Assembly (NCBI RefSeq): GCF_900182925.1
Contig: NZ_LT900024.1
Location: 2,232,001 to 2,296,000 of the forward strand
DNA: 64,000 nt
Reading direction: 5' to 3'
DNA from: Psychrobacter sp. LV10R520-6
GTDB taxonomy: Bacteria > Pseudomonadota > Gammaproteobacteria > Pseudomonadales > Moraxellaceae
Below the pieces are notes generated by a model. The model ran no database searches. It saw nothing but the letters and a program-made list of their open reading frames with translations, and had not been told where the DNA came from. This document shows positions 28,053-39,963 of the stretch, piece by piece (within the stretch, counting starts at the first letter, position 1; each line of letters begins with the position of its first letter). The position numbers were made by a program, and so were the translations under genes.

Positions 28053-28856
28053 ATGAACAATAAAGCACCCGCCCCTAAAATCATATTTTTTGATATCGAT
28101 GATACCTTAAGCCGTAACGGCATTATTGCCGAACATAATAAGGCAACTCTTGAAGCACTCGCGAAGACTGATATTAAATTGGTGATTTCGACGGGACGTT
28201 CAAAAGCTATCCTGCCTGCTGATATTCTAGCTTTACTTGAGGCTGATGTATTAGATGCCATTATTTGTATGAATGGACAATATAGCTTTAATAACGATGG
28301 CATGATCAGTCATTATCCATTATCAGATGCGCAGACTAATAAGATTGTGCTTCTGTGCCAGCAAAGTGAACTTATTCATAAGTTTGACTCGGCGACTCAT
28401 ATTGCATGGTCAGATGAAAACGAGCGACTGCGTGAATACAACGCTATAACGCCAAACTCTATTCTTGACCCAGATTATTATAAGTCAAATCCTGTCTATC
28501 AATGTTCCGTATTCTTTAACAACCAAGAAGACAAAATGCAGGATGTTAATTTTGCCCAAGATGATTTAAAACTGGTGCATTGGCATCAAATTGGCGCAGA
28601 TATATTACCAGCAGAGGCGTCAAAAGCACGAGGTATCATAGATTTATGTCAGCATTACGCCGTAGATGTTAGCGATTGCATGGCGTTTGGTGATGGTATG
28701 AATGACTTAGAAATGTTTGACTTGGTCGGGTTTGCCGTGGCAATGGGTGATAGTCAACCGGCTCTTATAGAGCGTGCGGATTTTGTCACCGGTACTATTG
28801 AGGAATACGGTATACAAGCGGTGCTCGATCACTTACATATAGACCAGAAAGCTTAA
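28053..28856 (+). CDS. Cof-type HAD-IIB phosphatase
   Basis: 267 residues. HAD motif I is FFDIDDTLS with nucleophile Asp at about 14, motif II is LVISTGRS, and motif IV is AFGDGMNDLEMF. The C2-type cap lies between residues about 85 and 190. Cof-family members dephosphorylate sugar phosphates, FMN or pyridoxal phosphate, so the substrate is not predictable. A shared terminator follows. It lies 200 bp after parC and could read from that promoter or its own. Confidence 0.85.
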   Translation: MNNKAPAPKIIFFDIDDTLSRNGIIAEHNKATLEALAKTDIKLVISTGRSKAILPADILALLEADVLDAIICMNGQYSFNNDGMISHYPLSDAQTNKIVLLCQQSELIHKFDSATHIAWSDENERLREYNAITPNSILDPDYYKSNPVYQCSVFFNNQEDKMQDVNFAQDDLKLVHWHQIGADILPAEASKARGIIDLCQHYAVDVSDCMAFGDGMNDLEMFDLVGFAVAMGDSQPALIERADFVTGTIEEYGIQAVLDHLHIDQKA

Positions 28857-28880
28857 ATCAGTAATTAGCCCAGAAGTCAT

Positions 28881-28917
28881 AAAAAAACCCCTGCTACTAT
28901 CTAGCAAGGATTTTTTT
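28881..28917. terminator. Bidirectional terminator between convergent genes
   Basis: Arms CCCTGCTA and TAGCAAGG (one mismatch) with a 5-nt loop, flanked by A7 and T7. It serves the HAD gene on the plus strand and the small membrane gene on the minus strand. Confidence 0.75.
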
Positions 28918-28935
28918 ATTTTCTGAAATTCAACA

Positions 28936-29193
28936 TCAACCTGCAACCAATCCATAAAACCAACTGCCCAACTTATAACAGGCTATAGCAATCAAAATAA
29001 ATATCAATGCAGCGATTAAATAAGCCAAAAATGTTGGCATGCTGGTCAACCAGCCAATAGTAAAAGCCACGCCAAGATACGCTTCCAGTGGCCAGCTTAG
29101 AACTGATGTGCCCATGCCCGCATTGAAGAAGGTAATAATGGCAGATAAGCCTACCACAGCTGTGATAATGCCAGCAGTTTTACGGTTATTCAT
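28936..29193 (-). CDS. Small hypothetical membrane protein
   Basis: 85 residues with an N-terminal basic tip (MNNRKT) and two to three hydrophobic segments, about 7-25, 37-50 and 55-80, the last including LIAALIFILIAIACYKLG. I do not recognise the family. It lies 52 bp downstream of the SDR gene in the same direction and could be its co-transcribed partner. It ends at a shared terminator, which supports it being a real gene. Confidence 0.6.
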   Translation of the reverse strand: MNNRKTAGIITAVVGLSAIITFFNAGMGTSVLSWPLEAYLGVAFTIGWLTSMPTFLAYLIAALIFILIAIACYKLGSWFYGLVAG

Positions 29194-29245
29194 TTTGTCT
29201 CTCTTGTACCATTACATCAAACTTGGTTAGCGAATGGTAAAAATA

Positions 29246-30043
29246 CTAAGGCATAGTCAACCCACCATCAACCGCGATCGATTGACCAGTGATAGCCGCG
29301 CTCAAGTCAGACGACATTAGTAATACTGAATTGGCAAAGTCCGCAACCGAGGTTGCTTGGCGCAATGGCGTGGTGGTAGCGATATAATCAAACACTTCTT
29401 CAGTGGTCAAGCTACTGGCGTCAGTAGTTTTCAGTAATCCACCTGCCAGCAAGTTGACCCGAATACCGTATTGTCCCAGCTCCGCCGCTAGATTGCGCGT
29501 CAAACCAATCAAGGCAGATTTTGCCGTAGTATAGTCGTAGTAAGTCACTACCGGATTATATACAAGGTTGGTAGAGATATTGATAATCTTACCCATCTGC
29601 TGGGTTTTCATTTGGGGTAATACCGCTTGTACTGTATTGACCGCGCCTTTGACGATACCATCTATTTGCTGGGAGAAATGCGCCCATTTGACGGTCTCAA
29701 TACTGGTGTAATCGGCGCTTGGATTGAACTGATAGCTGGGCAAGGCATTATTGACTAGTATATCAATACGTCCGAAACGTTTGATGACCTCAGTTGCCAT
29801 CGCTTGCATTTGTGCTAAATCGGTCACATCACCTTGATAGGCAATGGCTCGCCCGCCTGCCGCTATAATAGTAGCGACCACCGCTTCGGCACTGTCTCTA
29901 CTGTTGAGATAATTCACACAAACAATGGCACCTGCTGCTGCCATTTGCTGCGCAATTTGTGCACCAAGGCCTCGACTGCTTCCTGTGACGATTGCGACTT
30001 TATCTGTTAGTAGTGCTGGTATGGTGGCGTGGGACTGAGTCAT
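29246..30043 (-). CDS. Short-chain dehydrogenase/reductase (FabG-like)
   Basis: 265-residue NADP(H)-dependent oxidoreductase of the classical SDR family. The nucleotide site is TGSSRGLGAQIA near residues 20-31, followed by the DILVNNA element. The catalytic Ser lies in INISTNLV and the YxxxK pair is YDYTTAK. The C-terminus GQSIAVDGGLTMP is typical of 3-oxoacyl-ACP-reductase-like members. It is not in a fatty-acid synthesis cluster, so a housekeeping FabG role is unlikely; the substrate is unknown. It precedes a small membrane protein gene. Confidence 0.88.
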   Translation of the reverse strand: MTQSHATIPALLTDKVAIVTGSSRGLGAQIAQQMAAAGAIVCVNYLNSRDSAEAVVATIIAAGGRAIAYQGDVTDLAQMQAMATEVIKRFGRIDILVNNALPSYQFNPSADYTSIETVKWAHFSQQIDGIVKGAVNTVQAVLPQMKTQQMGKIINISTNLVYNPVVTYYDYTTAKSALIGLTRNLAAELGQYGIRVNLLAGGLLKTTDASSLTTEEVFDYIATTTPLRQATSVADFANSVLLMSSDLSAAITGQSIAVDGGLTMP

Positions 30044-30361
30044 GCTGTTTAATCCTTTATTATGTTATATTTATAAAAATTAATATTTATTCTAATGGTG
30101 TTATCAACCGAACTGCACCAATCATAGCATGCTTACACCTCGTTATCGGATGCGGTACAATCTGCCTTGTGCTGATTATATTATGATTGTTTTTATGGCA
30201 ATCGATTAAGACAAGCAAATTCAACTCGTTACCCTTTAAATCACTGTATTCAATAACCATAACAGTAAAATCGTGGTCATTACCGTAGCTGTTTACATAG
30301 CTGTTATCTATTTATTATGCCTCGATTTTTTGTGTATTTGACTGACTTTAGGAGAGATATT
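30044..30361. other. Divergent intergenic region SDR / PotD-like gene
   Basis: About 318 bp that must carry both promoters. No hairpin, operator or small gene was recognised; the sequence just before the PotD-like gene contains its ribosome site TTAGGAGAGA. Confidence 0.35.
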
Positions 30362-31498
30362 TTGACCCATTTATCATCGTCACACCGGTCTACCAGCACC
30401 GCTGCTCGCGCCTCTACTCAAATGCTACCCAAAGCACTATTGTGCGCAGCTATTGGATTTACGCTCGCAAGCTGTAGCAATTCTGATAACGCTGCTACCG
30501 ATAGTGCTGCTACCAGTGATGTCACGCTCAATCTGTATAACTGGTCAGAATATATGCCACAAGAGATTCTTGATGGCTTTGAAAAAGAGACCGGTATTAA
30601 TGTCAATTACACTACTTTTGACTCCAATGAGGCGATGTATGCCAAGCTAAAACTGCTCGATGATTCTAGCCAATATGACCTTGCAATTCCATCAACTTAT
30701 TATGTCGAAAAAATGGCCAAAGAAGGCTTGCTGCAAGAGCTAGACAAATCAAAACTAAGCAACTTTAAGAATTTGGATACCTCATTTACCAATACCAAGG
30801 TTGACCCTGAGAATAAATACTCGATTCCGTATATGTGGGGTAGCACGGGTCTAGCCATTAATGGCGATGTGATCGACCCTGCGACCGTCAATAGCTGGAA
30901 TGATCTATGGCGTCCTGAGTATAAAGGTCAGGTGATGCTGATGAATGATATGCGCGAAGTGTTTGGCATGTCGCTACTGACGCTTGGCTACTCAGGTAAT
31001 AGCAGAAATCCTGATGAAATCAAAGCCGCTTATGAAAAGCTCACTACCTTAATGCCAAATGTCAAAACCTTTAATTCAGATGCCTCGCGCATGCCCTATA
31101 TCGAAGGTGAAACCAATCTTGGTATGACCTGGAATGGTGAAGCCGTGATAGCCAACGACGAAGGTCTGACTAGCTTAGTTTATAAATACCCAAGTGAAGG
31201 TGCAATATTATGGATGGACAACTTTGTCATCCCTAAAAATGCCAAACAGGTAGACGCGGCGCACAAATTTATTGATTATCTGCTACGCCCAGAGAACTCT
31301 AAAATTGTGAGTGAGGAGATTGGTTATGCCTCACCTAACCTTGCGGCACGTGAGCTAATGACTGAGGATGTCAGAAATAATCCGATTATTTATCCCAGCA
31401 AAGAAGTACTGGCGAACGCTGAGTTCCAAGAAGATGTTGGCGATGATGCGCTACAAGTTTATCAACAGTATTGGAATAAGCTTAAAACTGGCCGTTAA
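30362..31498 (+). CDS. Polyamine ABC transporter substrate-binding lipoprotein, PotD/PotF-like
   Basis: 378 residues. A lipoprotein signal ends in TLASC with Cys at about 38, so the mature protein is anchored to a membrane and faces the periplasm. The binding domain starts LNLYNWSEYMPQEILDGFEK, the usual first strand of PotD/PotF, followed by IPYMWGSTGLAIN and the C-terminal FIDYLLRPE. I chose TTG 30362 because AGGAGA lies 8 bases ahead; an in-frame ATG at 30317 would add 15 residues, an ATG at 30422 would give a shorter signal. No permease or ATPase gene is beside it, so the transporter partners lie elsewhere. Confidence 0.9.
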   Translation: MTHLSSSHRSTSTAARASTQMLPKALLCAAIGFTLASCSNSDNAATDSAATSDVTLNLYNWSEYMPQEILDGFEKETGINVNYTTFDSNEAMYAKLKLLDDSSQYDLAIPSTYYVEKMAKEGLLQELDKSKLSNFKNLDTSFTNTKVDPENKYSIPYMWGSTGLAINGDVIDPATVNSWNDLWRPEYKGQVMLMNDMREVFGMSLLTLGYSGNSRNPDEIKAAYEKLTTLMPNVKTFNSDASRMPYIEGETNLGMTWNGEAVIANDEGLTSLVYKYPSEGAILWMDNFVIPKNAKQVDAAHKFIDYLLRPENSKIVSEEIGYASPNLAARELMTEDVRNNPIIYPSKEVLANAEFQEDVGDDALQVYQQYWNKLKTGR

Positions 31499-31579
31499 TC
31501 GTAATCACTTAAAGCTGATAGCCTAAAAGTTTATTGTGAAAACATCCCTGTTGAAAACTCATTGATAAAGACTCATCAA

Positions 31580-31617
31580 TAAAAAAACGCTGATCCTTGC
31601 CGGTCAGCGTTTTTTTA
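31580..31617. terminator. Bidirectional intrinsic terminator
   Basis: Arms AAACGCTGA and TCAGCGTTT with A-rich and T-rich flanks, between the convergent PotD-like and FUSC genes, and abutting the FUSC stop. Confidence 0.88.
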
Positions 31618-31620
31618 TAT

Positions 31621-32856
31621 TTATAAATGCAAATCGGTCTCGCCACCATGCTCATCAATTCGGCGCCGTTCGCGGCGCTGATAACGGAGACCAGAGGCAG
31701 AAAACCATTTCGGCTTGGTGGTTTGTAATAAATCACTCAGCAGCTGCAACTGTGCTTGCAAGGTTTGGGTTAGCCAAAAATACCCCTGCCACTCAAATGA
31801 CAAATGCTGCACGCTCGGATATTCAGATACAGCAATACGGGTAATAGGGCGAAACACTTCATCGCTAGGACTGCGCAGAACTGCCGCCATATGCTGCATG
31901 GCTTGCGTCAATTCATGCTGATAGTGGATTAGCAAAATATGATTGTCTTCATCAATCTCAATAGTAGCCAAGCGCGGTGCGGCACTTAATAGTAAATCGA
32001 TTGTACCGATAATATTGCGATGGGCGCGCTGAATAGTCTCTAATGTCTCTTTGTTAATCCCCGATTCGCTTGCTGTAGCAGCGATATGCGGGCGCACTGC
32101 TAATAGCCGCTTATTAATCTTTTGTAGCGCTTTAACCAAGGATTTATTAACGGGCACGTCAGGTATAGAGCTGCTCGCAGGATAAGTCAGACTTGATAAG
32201 CTCGTGGATTTAGTATATTTAAAAGGCTTCGGAATAAGAACTTCAGCATCAATATGACTGCCTACGCTAGCATATAGATTACTACAAGTCTCAAGATTGC
32301 TTGCTAGTAAAAAGCGCCACATCAAGGTCGACTTGAGCGGCAAGATTAAAGTCGCAGCCACTGCCACCCCAGTGCCGAGCAAAATATTGAACGCGCGGTA
32401 AAGACCATCTTGACCGATACTGCTTTGGCCTAGATTTGAGACGATCATTAACATGGTAATACCGGTCAGCAACCCTGTATAACCTAAATTCTTAACCGCA
32501 AGATAGCCAATGATGCCACTTATCAGGCCAATGAGCGCATAATCTACCCACAACCATGCGCCCACATTTTGGCTAAACCACAAAATACCAAGCGCGGCAC
32601 CAATACCTAGTAACGTGCCAAGTACGCGCTCTTTCGCCTTGGTATAGATGGCACCTTGATATTGTAATAGGCCCAAAATGATAAAAACAGTAATGGTCGT
32701 CCATTCGCCATGCGGGAAGTTAGTAACTTTATTGACCAATAGCGCGAGTATAACGGCTATACCCAAACGTATGGCATGCAAAACATCAGCGTGCTGATAG
32801 CGCGCATAAGGCTCAGTAAGCGGGGCAGTAAATCGCTGCCAACGGGTGGATTTCAC
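31621..32856 (-). CDS. FUSC family membrane protein
   Basis: 411 residues. The N-terminal half has about six helices between residues 25 and 175, in the FUSC pattern (VLHAIRLGIAVILALLVNK, TITVFIILGLLQYQGAIYTK, RVLGTLLGIGAALGI). A cytoplasmic C-terminal half of mixed charge follows, with a duplicated helical look. FUSC proteins include YccS and the aromatic acid exporter AaeB; this one is shorter than YccS and lacks its second membrane block. The exported substrate is unknown. It follows gltD on the same strand but is separated by a terminator. Confidence 0.82.
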   Translation of the reverse strand: MKSTRWQRFTAPLTEPYARYQHADVLHAIRLGIAVILALLVNKVTNFPHGEWTTITVFIILGLLQYQGAIYTKAKERVLGTLLGIGAALGILWFSQNVGAWLWVDYALIGLISGIIGYLAVKNLGYTGLLTGITMLMIVSNLGQSSIGQDGLYRAFNILLGTGVAVAATLILPLKSTLMWRFLLASNLETCSNLYASVGSHIDAEVLIPKPFKYTKSTSLSSLTYPASSSIPDVPVNKSLVKALQKINKRLLAVRPHIAATASESGINKETLETIQRAHRNIIGTIDLLLSAAPRLATIEIDEDNHILLIHYQHELTQAMQHMAAVLRSPSDEVFRPITRIAVSEYPSVQHLSFEWQGYFWLTQTLQAQLQLLSDLLQTTKPKWFSASGLRYQRRERRRIDEHGGETDLHL

Positions 32857-32914
32857 GCAGGGGTACTCTTTTTTAAATGGGTTTTAAGTGAGCATTTTTT
32901 AGTAAAAGATAGCT

Positions 32915-32957
32915 TAAAAAAATAACGCCTTTTACCTATTAAAGGATAAAAGACGTT
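32915..32957 (-). terminator. Intrinsic terminator of gltBD
   Basis: On the minus strand a stem of about 13 bp with small mismatches (AACGTCTTTTATCC with its partner near 32924-32936) leads into T7 at 32916-32922. It separates gltD from the FUSC gene. Confidence 0.8.
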
Positions 32958-33048
32958 AAAGGTCAAAGCATGCTAGCACACAATACAAAAAACTTGCTTA
33001 TTGGCTAGTGTTTAGCTAACGATAGCGCCAAACGATAGCTTGAGAGAA

Positions 33049-34506
<1,458 letters not shown>

Positions 34507-34612
34507 TTACGTGCCGATTTTATTAAAGTGGTACGGCGCAATAGATGCTGTCACTTGCCTGCTTAACACATGTGAACTGAAAAATTAACTCAAAACCTGT
34601 GGCCTACGACCC

Positions 34613-37600
34613 TTATTGTGGGTCTGCCATCGTGGTTTTAAGCAAGCTTGCAATGTTCGCCGCTTTGGGCTTAACCAAGTAAAACTTACGGGCATAATGC
34701 TCAAAGTCAGCTAGTATAGCTTGACCCCATACGCTGCCGGTTTTGTCCACATGGTTCTCAATCACTTGTTGTAAGTAGATACGATGCCCTTCGGTCTGCT
34801 CACTAGAGATACGGTTGAGATCGATCAGCTCATGATTACAGCGATCAAAGAAGTCGCCTTCCATATCGAGCACGTAAGCGAAACCACCGGTCATCCCAGC
34901 ACCAAAGTTGAGACCGGTACGCCCGAGGATGGTCACTATTCCGCCAGTCATATATTCGCAGCAGTGATCGCCTGTGCCTTCAATGACCGCATGCGCACCA
35001 GAGTTCCGCACTCCGAAGCGCTCGCCCGCGGTACCAGCAGCGTACAGCTTGCCACCAGTGGCACCATATAAACAGGTATTACCAATAATCGCGGTGTTCT
35101 GGGCAACAAAGCTCGAACCTTCGGGTGGGTAGATGACAATTTCGCCGCCTGCCATACCTTTACCCACATAATCATTGGCGTCGCCTTCTAGCTCAATATG
35201 TAAGCCACCTGCGTTCCATACGCCCAAACTTTGCCCTGCGGAACCGGTAAGGTGCAGCTTAATAGGCATATCGTTCATGCCCAGATTGCCCCATACTTGG
35301 GCAATCTCACCTGAGATACGCGCGCCAATAGAGCGATCACAGTTACCAACTTCATAGCTATAATCACCGCCGTTACCTTGACGAATATTAAGCAGCATAT
35401 CGCTAATCATTTGCTCAGCCAGCAACCCTTTATCAAACGGCTCGTTACGCGCTACTTGACAAGTTTGCGGGGCGCCCGTGCTTGCGGGATGACTATACAA
35501 TAAAGGTGTTAAATCAAGATGGCGCTGCTTATCGGTTGTGCCTTCTAATATCTCGAGCAAATCGGTACGTCCGACCAACTCTTCCACACTACGTACGCCT
35601 AATGCAGCCAGCCATTCACGAGTTTCAGTCGCAACAAACTTAAAGAAGTTAATCAACATCTCAGCTTCACCAATGAAGTGCTTGTCACGTAGCTCAGCTT
35701 TTTGAGTAGCAACCCCAGTCGGACAGTTGTTAAGGTGACAAATACGCAGATATTTACAGCCGACAGCAATCATCGGAGTCGTGCCAAAACCAAAGCTTTC
35801 GGCGCCGAGTATTGCCGCTTTTACCACATCAAGGCCAGTCTTAAGACCGCCATCAGTTTGGATACGCACTTTATGACGTAGACCATTGACCCGTAGCGAC
35901 TGATGGGTCTCAGCGAGCCCCAACTCCCACGGAGAGCCTGCATGATGGATAGAAGACAGCGGAGAGGCTGCGGTACCGCCATCGTAGCCTGAGATGGTAA
36001 TTAGATCGGCAAAGGCTTTTGCCACGCCCGTTGCAATGGTACCAACACCTGGACGTGAGACCAGTTTAACCGAAACTAAAGCATCAGGATTGACTTGTTT
36101 TAAATCAAAAATCAGCTGTGCCAAATCTTCGATAGAATAAATATCGTGATGCGGTGGCGGTGAAATCAAGGTCACCCCTGGTACAGAATAGCGTAAGCGG
36201 GCAATCAAGGCATTAACCTTGCCACCGGGCAGCTGACCACCTTCACCAGGCTTGGCACCTTGAGCCACTTTAATTTGCATGACTTCTGCCGAGCGTAGAT
36301 AAGCGGGTGTTACCCCAAAGCGACCAGAGGCCACTTGTTTGATTTTTGAGTTACGCAAGGTGCCGTAACGTACTGGGTCTTCGCCGCCCTCACCAGAGTT
36401 TGAGCGACCGCCGATGGTGTTCATCGCCATAGCTATCGACTCATGTGCCTCAGGGGACAGTGCCCCTAACGACATACCAGCCGAGTCAAAGCGCGTTAAA
36501 ATATTCGCAATGTCTTCGACCTCATTCACGTCAATGCTGTTGTCCGTTTTTAACTGTAATAAGTCACGTAACGTGGCGACCGGACGACTATTAACCAAAT
36601 CGGCATAGTGGCGATAATTGTCATAATCGCCAGTACGTACCGCTGTATGTAAGCTGTTAATCACATCAGGGTTGAAGGCGTGATATTCCTTATTAAAGAC
36701 AAACTTGAGCAGACCACCTTGATCGAGCGGTGCACGGCGCTTAAAGGCATTGGCCGCTAGTTGTGCTTGATCAGCAGCCAAATCAGCAAAGGTTGCGCCT
36801 TTAATACGACTTTGAACGCCTTTAAAGCACATATCAACCACAGGCTCAGACAGACCAACTGCTTCAAATAACTGGGCACCGCGATAAGAAACAACGGTAG
36901 AAATACCCATTTTTGATAAAATTTTCAGTAAGCCTTTGTCCAAGCCTTTACGGAAATTAACCCGCGCTTGAATAGGATCACCAAGCAACTCACCGGTCGC
37001 CACTAAGTCATCAATGACATCATAAGCTAAATAGGGATAAACACAGGTCGCGCCGAAGCCAATCAGTACTGCTATTTGGTGCGAATCACGTGCCAGACCA
37101 GTTTCGATAATTAAGTTAGCATCAGTGCGAATGCCTTCAGCAATCAAATAATGATGTACTGCACCCGTCACCATAATGGCATTGGCAGGTACTTTTTCGG
37201 CGTCAATATCTTTGTCGGACAATACAATCAAGGTATTTCCCGCACGAATAGCACTCGCCACTTGCTCACAGATAGTCACAATCGCATCAGAAAGCTCTAA
37301 AGTACAATCGTAGTTTAGATCAATACGAGACATCTTAAATGCAGGATCATCTAACGTCTCAATTTGCTGCATTTTACTGGCAGACAACACCGGCGACGAC
37401 AAAATAATACGATGGGCATCTTTGGCAGAAGGCGAAAACACATTAGTCTCAGCGCCCAAACAGGTTTGTAGCGACATGACGATGGACTCACGCAGCGGAT
37501 CAATCGGTGGATTGGTCACCTGGGCAAACTGCTGGCGAAAAAAGTCACCCACATGGCGAATCTGCTGTGACAGTACGGCCATCGGGGTATCATCCCCCAT

Positions 37601-39076
37601 TGAACCGACCGGCTCTTGACCATTTTCAGCATTGGGACGAATGATTTCCGTACGCTCTTCATTGGTAATGTGATACATTTTTTGCAGGGTTTTGAGCTTA
37701 TCACCGCGACATGATTGCGCTGCCAATTCTTCTTCTAAGCGTTCATCATCACGAATACGCGTGGCCTCTTCGCGCAGCCATTTACGATACGGATGGGCTT
37801 CTTTGAGCAAGGTAGCGATAGCTTGGGTGTCTAGGATCTGTCCGGTCAAGGTATCAATGACCAGCATCTGACCAGGACCTACGCGGCCTTTGGCGAGCAC
37901 ATCTTTTGGCTCATAATCCCAAACGCCAATTTCAGAGGCGACGGTGATGTAGCCGTTCGTAGTCGTGACCCAGCGCGATGGACGCAGACCATTGCGGTCA
38001 AGCATACATACTGCATGGCGGCCATCTTGGAGAACCAGACCTGCTGGCCCATCCCATGCTTCCATATGCTGTGAGTAAAACTCATAAAACGCCCGTAAGT
38101 CCACATCCATGCTATCAACATTCTGCCACGCTGGCGGCACAAGGATGGACATAGCATGGAACAAGTTCATACCGCCTGACATGAGTACTTCAAGCATATT
38201 ATCCAAACTTGATGAGTCTGATCCAGTGCTATTGACTAGCGGACGTAGCTCATTTAAGTTCGGTAGTTTATCTGATTTTAATTTTGGCGTACGCGCCTCA
38301 GACCAGTTACGGTTACCCGTAATGGTATTGAGCTCACCATTATGAGCCAGATAACGGAACGGTTGTGCCAGTGGCCAGCGTGGTAAGGTGTTGGTCGAAA
38401 AACGTTGGTGGAATACCACAATGTGTGAGGCCAAACGCCCATCTTGTAAGTCCAAGAAAAACGCTGGTAAATCTGACGGCATCACCAAGCCTTTATAAAT
38501 AATGGTCTGACAATTCAGTGAGCAGACATAAAACAGCTCATCATCACTCAAACGTTGCTCTGCTTTTTTACGCGCGACAAACAGCTTACGATTAAAGTCA
38601 TCAGCCTCGAGGCTGGCAGGACCATTAACAAAAATCTGCTTAAAGTCCGGTAGCGTCTCACGCCCAATCTCGCCAACAATACTCAAATCAAGCGGCACAT
38701 CACGCCAGCCAGCCACTTCCAAACCTTGGGCAGTGACTTCTTCAGCCAATACCTGCTGGCTGTGCTGGGCCTTAATATCGTCGAGATTAACGAACACCAT
38801 CCCGACAGCAAAGTTATCACTAACATCTAACTGTTGCTCGGTGGCAATTTCTTTAAAGAATGCAGTGGGCATCGCAAGAAGCAGGCCACAACCGTCGCCA
38901 GTCTTGCCATCAGACGCAACACCGCCGCGATGAGTCATACAGCTTAGACTATGAATGGCTGTTTTTACCAAATCATGGCTGGCTTGTCCCTCAATATGAG
39001 CAATTAAACCAAAACCACAGTTATCAGAGAAGTCATCTGGCGTGGCCAAATGCGTATGGGAGGAGATCATTGACAT
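34613..39076 (-). CDS. gltB: Glutamate synthase large subunit
   Basis: Alpha subunit: takes the amide of glutamine and makes glutamate from 2-oxoglutarate. About 1487 residues. The class II amidotransferase Cys is at about 20 in [14 protein letters not shown], which requires removal of a 19-residue propeptide. The FMN synthase domain includes [11 protein letters not shown], and the 3Fe-4S cluster motif is [12 protein letters not shown]. The C-terminal GXGXG beta-helix is visible as [21 protein letters not shown] chose ATG 39076 because AAAAGGA lies 6 bases before it; an in-frame ATG at 39175 adds 33 unlikely residues. It forms an operon with gltD. Confidence 0.97.
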   Translation of the reverse strand: MSMISSHTHLATPDDFSDNCGFGLIAHIEGQASHDLVKTAIHSLSCMTHRGGVASDGKTGDGCGLLLAMPTAFFKEIATEQQLDVSDNFAVGMVFVNLDDIKAQHSQQVLAEEVTAQGLEVAGWRDVPLDLSIVGEIGRETLPDFKQIFVNGPASLEADDFNRKLFVARKKAEQRLSDDELFYVCSLNCQTIIYKGLVMPSDLPAFFLDLQDGRLASHIVVFHQRFSTNTLPRWPLAQPFRYLAHNGELNTITGNRNWSEARTPKLKSDKLPNLNELRPLVNSTGSDSSSLDNMLEVLMSGGMNLFHAMSILVPPAWQNVDSMDVDLRAFYEFYSQHMEAWDGPAGLVLQDGRHAVCMLDRNGLRPSRWVTTTNGYITVASEIGVWDYEPKDVLAKGRVGPGQMLVIDTLTGQILDTQAIATLLKEAHPYRKWLREEATRIRDDERLEEELAAQSCRGDKLKTLQKMYHITNEERTEIIRPNAENGQEPVGSMGDDTPMAVLSQQIRHVGDFFRQQFAQVTNPPIDPLRESIVMSLQTCLGAETNVFSPSAKDAHRIILSSPVLSASKMQQIETLDDPAFKMSRIDLNYDCTLELSDAIVTICEQVASAIRAGNTLIVLSDKDIDAEKVPANAIMVTGAVHHYLIAEGIRTDANLIIETGLARDSHQIAVLIGFGATCVYPYLAYDVIDDLVATGELLGDPIQARVNFRKGLDKGLLKILSKMGISTVVSYRGAQLFEAVGLSEPVVDMCFKGVQSRIKGATFADLAADQAQLAANAFKRRAPLDQGGLLKFVFNKEYHAFNPDVINSLHTAVRTGDYDNYRHYADLVNSRPVATLRDLLQLKTDNSIDVNEVEDIANILTRFDSAGMSLGALSPEAHESIAMAMNTIGGRSNSGEGGEDPVRYGTLRNSKIKQVASGRFGVTPAYLRSAEVMQIKVAQGAKPGEGGQLPGGKVNALIARLRYSVPGVTLISPPPHHDIYSIEDLAQLIFDLKQVNPDALVSVKLVSRPGVGTIATGVAKAFADLITISGYDGGTAASPLSSIHHAGSPWELGLAETHQSLRVNGLRHKVRIQTDGGLKTGLDVVKAAILGAESFGFGTTPMIAVGCKYLRICHLNNCPTGVATQKAELRDKHFIGEAEMLINFFKFVATETREWLAALGVRSVEELVGRTDLLEILEGTTDKQRHLDLTPLLYSHPASTGAPQTCQVARNEPFDKGLLAEQMISDMLLNIRQGNGGDYSYEVGNCDRSIGARISGEIAQVWGNLGMNDMPIKLHLTGSAGQSLGVWNAGGLHIELEGDANDYVGKGMAGGEIVIYPPEGSSFVAQNTAIIGNTCLYGATGGKLYAAGTAGERFGVRNSGAHAVIEGTGDHCCEYMTGGIVTILGRTGLNFGAGMTGGFAYVLDMEGDFFDRCNHELIDLNRISSEQTEGHRIYLQQVIENHVDKTGSVWGQAILADFEHYARKFYLVKPKAANIASLLKTTMADPQ

Positions 39077-39311
39077 GGCTAGTCCTTTTAAGTGAGCGGG
39101 CAGCATATGCATCCAATGCGGATTATAAGCTGAGTCCCGCAAGCAGAACGGGCTGATGGTCGATATTCGTAACACCGAATGAAAAATGGCACGACACGTT
39201 CAGCGAACGATAATCGATTGGTTGAGTACCTAATAATATGGCGCTTGACTACGTTTGAATATCAGACGCTCTGTATTCAAGCACCTTGATAACCCTGAAA
39301 AGGGAGATCAT

Positions 39312-39398
39312 ATGAAGGATTGTGCTACTTGCAATACGCTTGATATAAATAACCGTTATTACTATGATTGCAATCGTCAAGACAATAATAACACTTAA
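39312..39398 (+). CDS. Possible small Cys-containing protein, 28 aa
   Basis: ATG preceded by AAAGGGAGATCAT, a near-ideal ribosome site. The product has CATC (residues 4-7), another Cys at 20, three consecutive Tyr and an Asn-rich tail (DNNNT). It is divergent from gltB and no plus-strand gene follows, so a leader-peptide role is unlikely. It may be a real microprotein or chance in AT-rich DNA. Confidence 0.3.
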   Translation: MKDCATCNTLDINNRYYYDCNRQDNNNT

Positions 39399-39648
39399 AA
39401 TCATGCTTATTATGTTAGTAGCAGCGCTTGAGGCTACGAAGCTATAATAGAAATGATAATAAAGGGTATCATACGATTTCTAATCAAATGATAGTTTACC
39501 ATAACTATACAGAGTGTCGACTACCATTATCTTAGTGAATGCTTGGCGAAAAATCTAGTCTTTTCTGTCACTTGACCAGCCAGTTTTTATGGCTGTCCCT
39601 TTTGATTTTAATGGTTTAAAAATTGATAAATCACAGTAATGGCTTTTT

Positions 39649-39683
39649 TGATCAAGCCATATAAGAATGATATGGCTTGATCA
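39649..39683. repeat. Perfect 14-bp inverted repeat
   Basis: TGATCAAGCCATAT (39649-39662) and ATATGGCTTGATCA (39670-39683) around a 7-nt loop. No T-tract follows on either strand, so it is not a usual terminator. It may be an operator or part of a mobile repeat with the palindrome at 39727. Confidence 0.85.
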
Positions 39684-39726
39684 GGATATAATCAGTTCAC
39701 AATAAAAGAGAGTCGTGTATAGCAAC

Positions 39727-39803
39727 GTGCTCCTAGTATGAATTTTTCTTGCGTGCTGTTTGCAAGCGGGACAGAGGTTGCAAAAAATTCATCCCAGTAG
39801 CAC
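39727..39803. repeat. 77-bp imperfect palindrome, MITE/REP-like
   Basis: Ends GTGCT / AGCAC, then an unpaired 6-nt stretch on each side, then ATGAATTTTTcTTGC pairing with GCAAaAAATTCAT. A smaller hairpin CTTGC...GCAAG sits inside (39748-39765). Layered symmetry, non-coding, with no transposase. The flank 39811-39829 reads as the reverse complement of a string at 5938. These traits suit a dispersed repeat; copy number elsewhere is not known. Confidence 0.55.
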
Positions 39804-39898
39804 TGTATCGTTTTTAAATTGAATCGACTGTAGTATATGAGCACAATCATCGACGAGTAATTCGTAACAAAAACAGAATCTAATACTTATTCACCCAT

Positions 39899-39931
39899 AA
39901 AAAACCCACCAAACAAAGCGTCTGGCGGGTT
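39899..39931 (-). terminator. Intrinsic terminator of the SPOR-protein gene
   Basis: On the minus strand AACCCGCCA pairs with TGGTGGGTT (one wobble) and runs into a T-tract at 39899-39904, 33 bp past the stop codon. Confidence 0.85.
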
Positions 39932-39963
39932 CATGATAAGCGACTGTCATAATCCAAAATTAA

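Larger units (their letters stand above)
39077..39963. other. Long intergenic region upstream of gltB
   Basis: About 890 bp without an established gene. It contains the gltB promoter region, a 28-codon ORF with a good ribosome site (39312-39398), a perfect 14-bp inverted repeat (39649-39683), a 77-bp structured palindrome (39727-39803) and the terminator of the SPOR protein gene. It is the most repeat-rich stretch in the window and may carry a small non-autonomous element. Confidence 0.6.
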
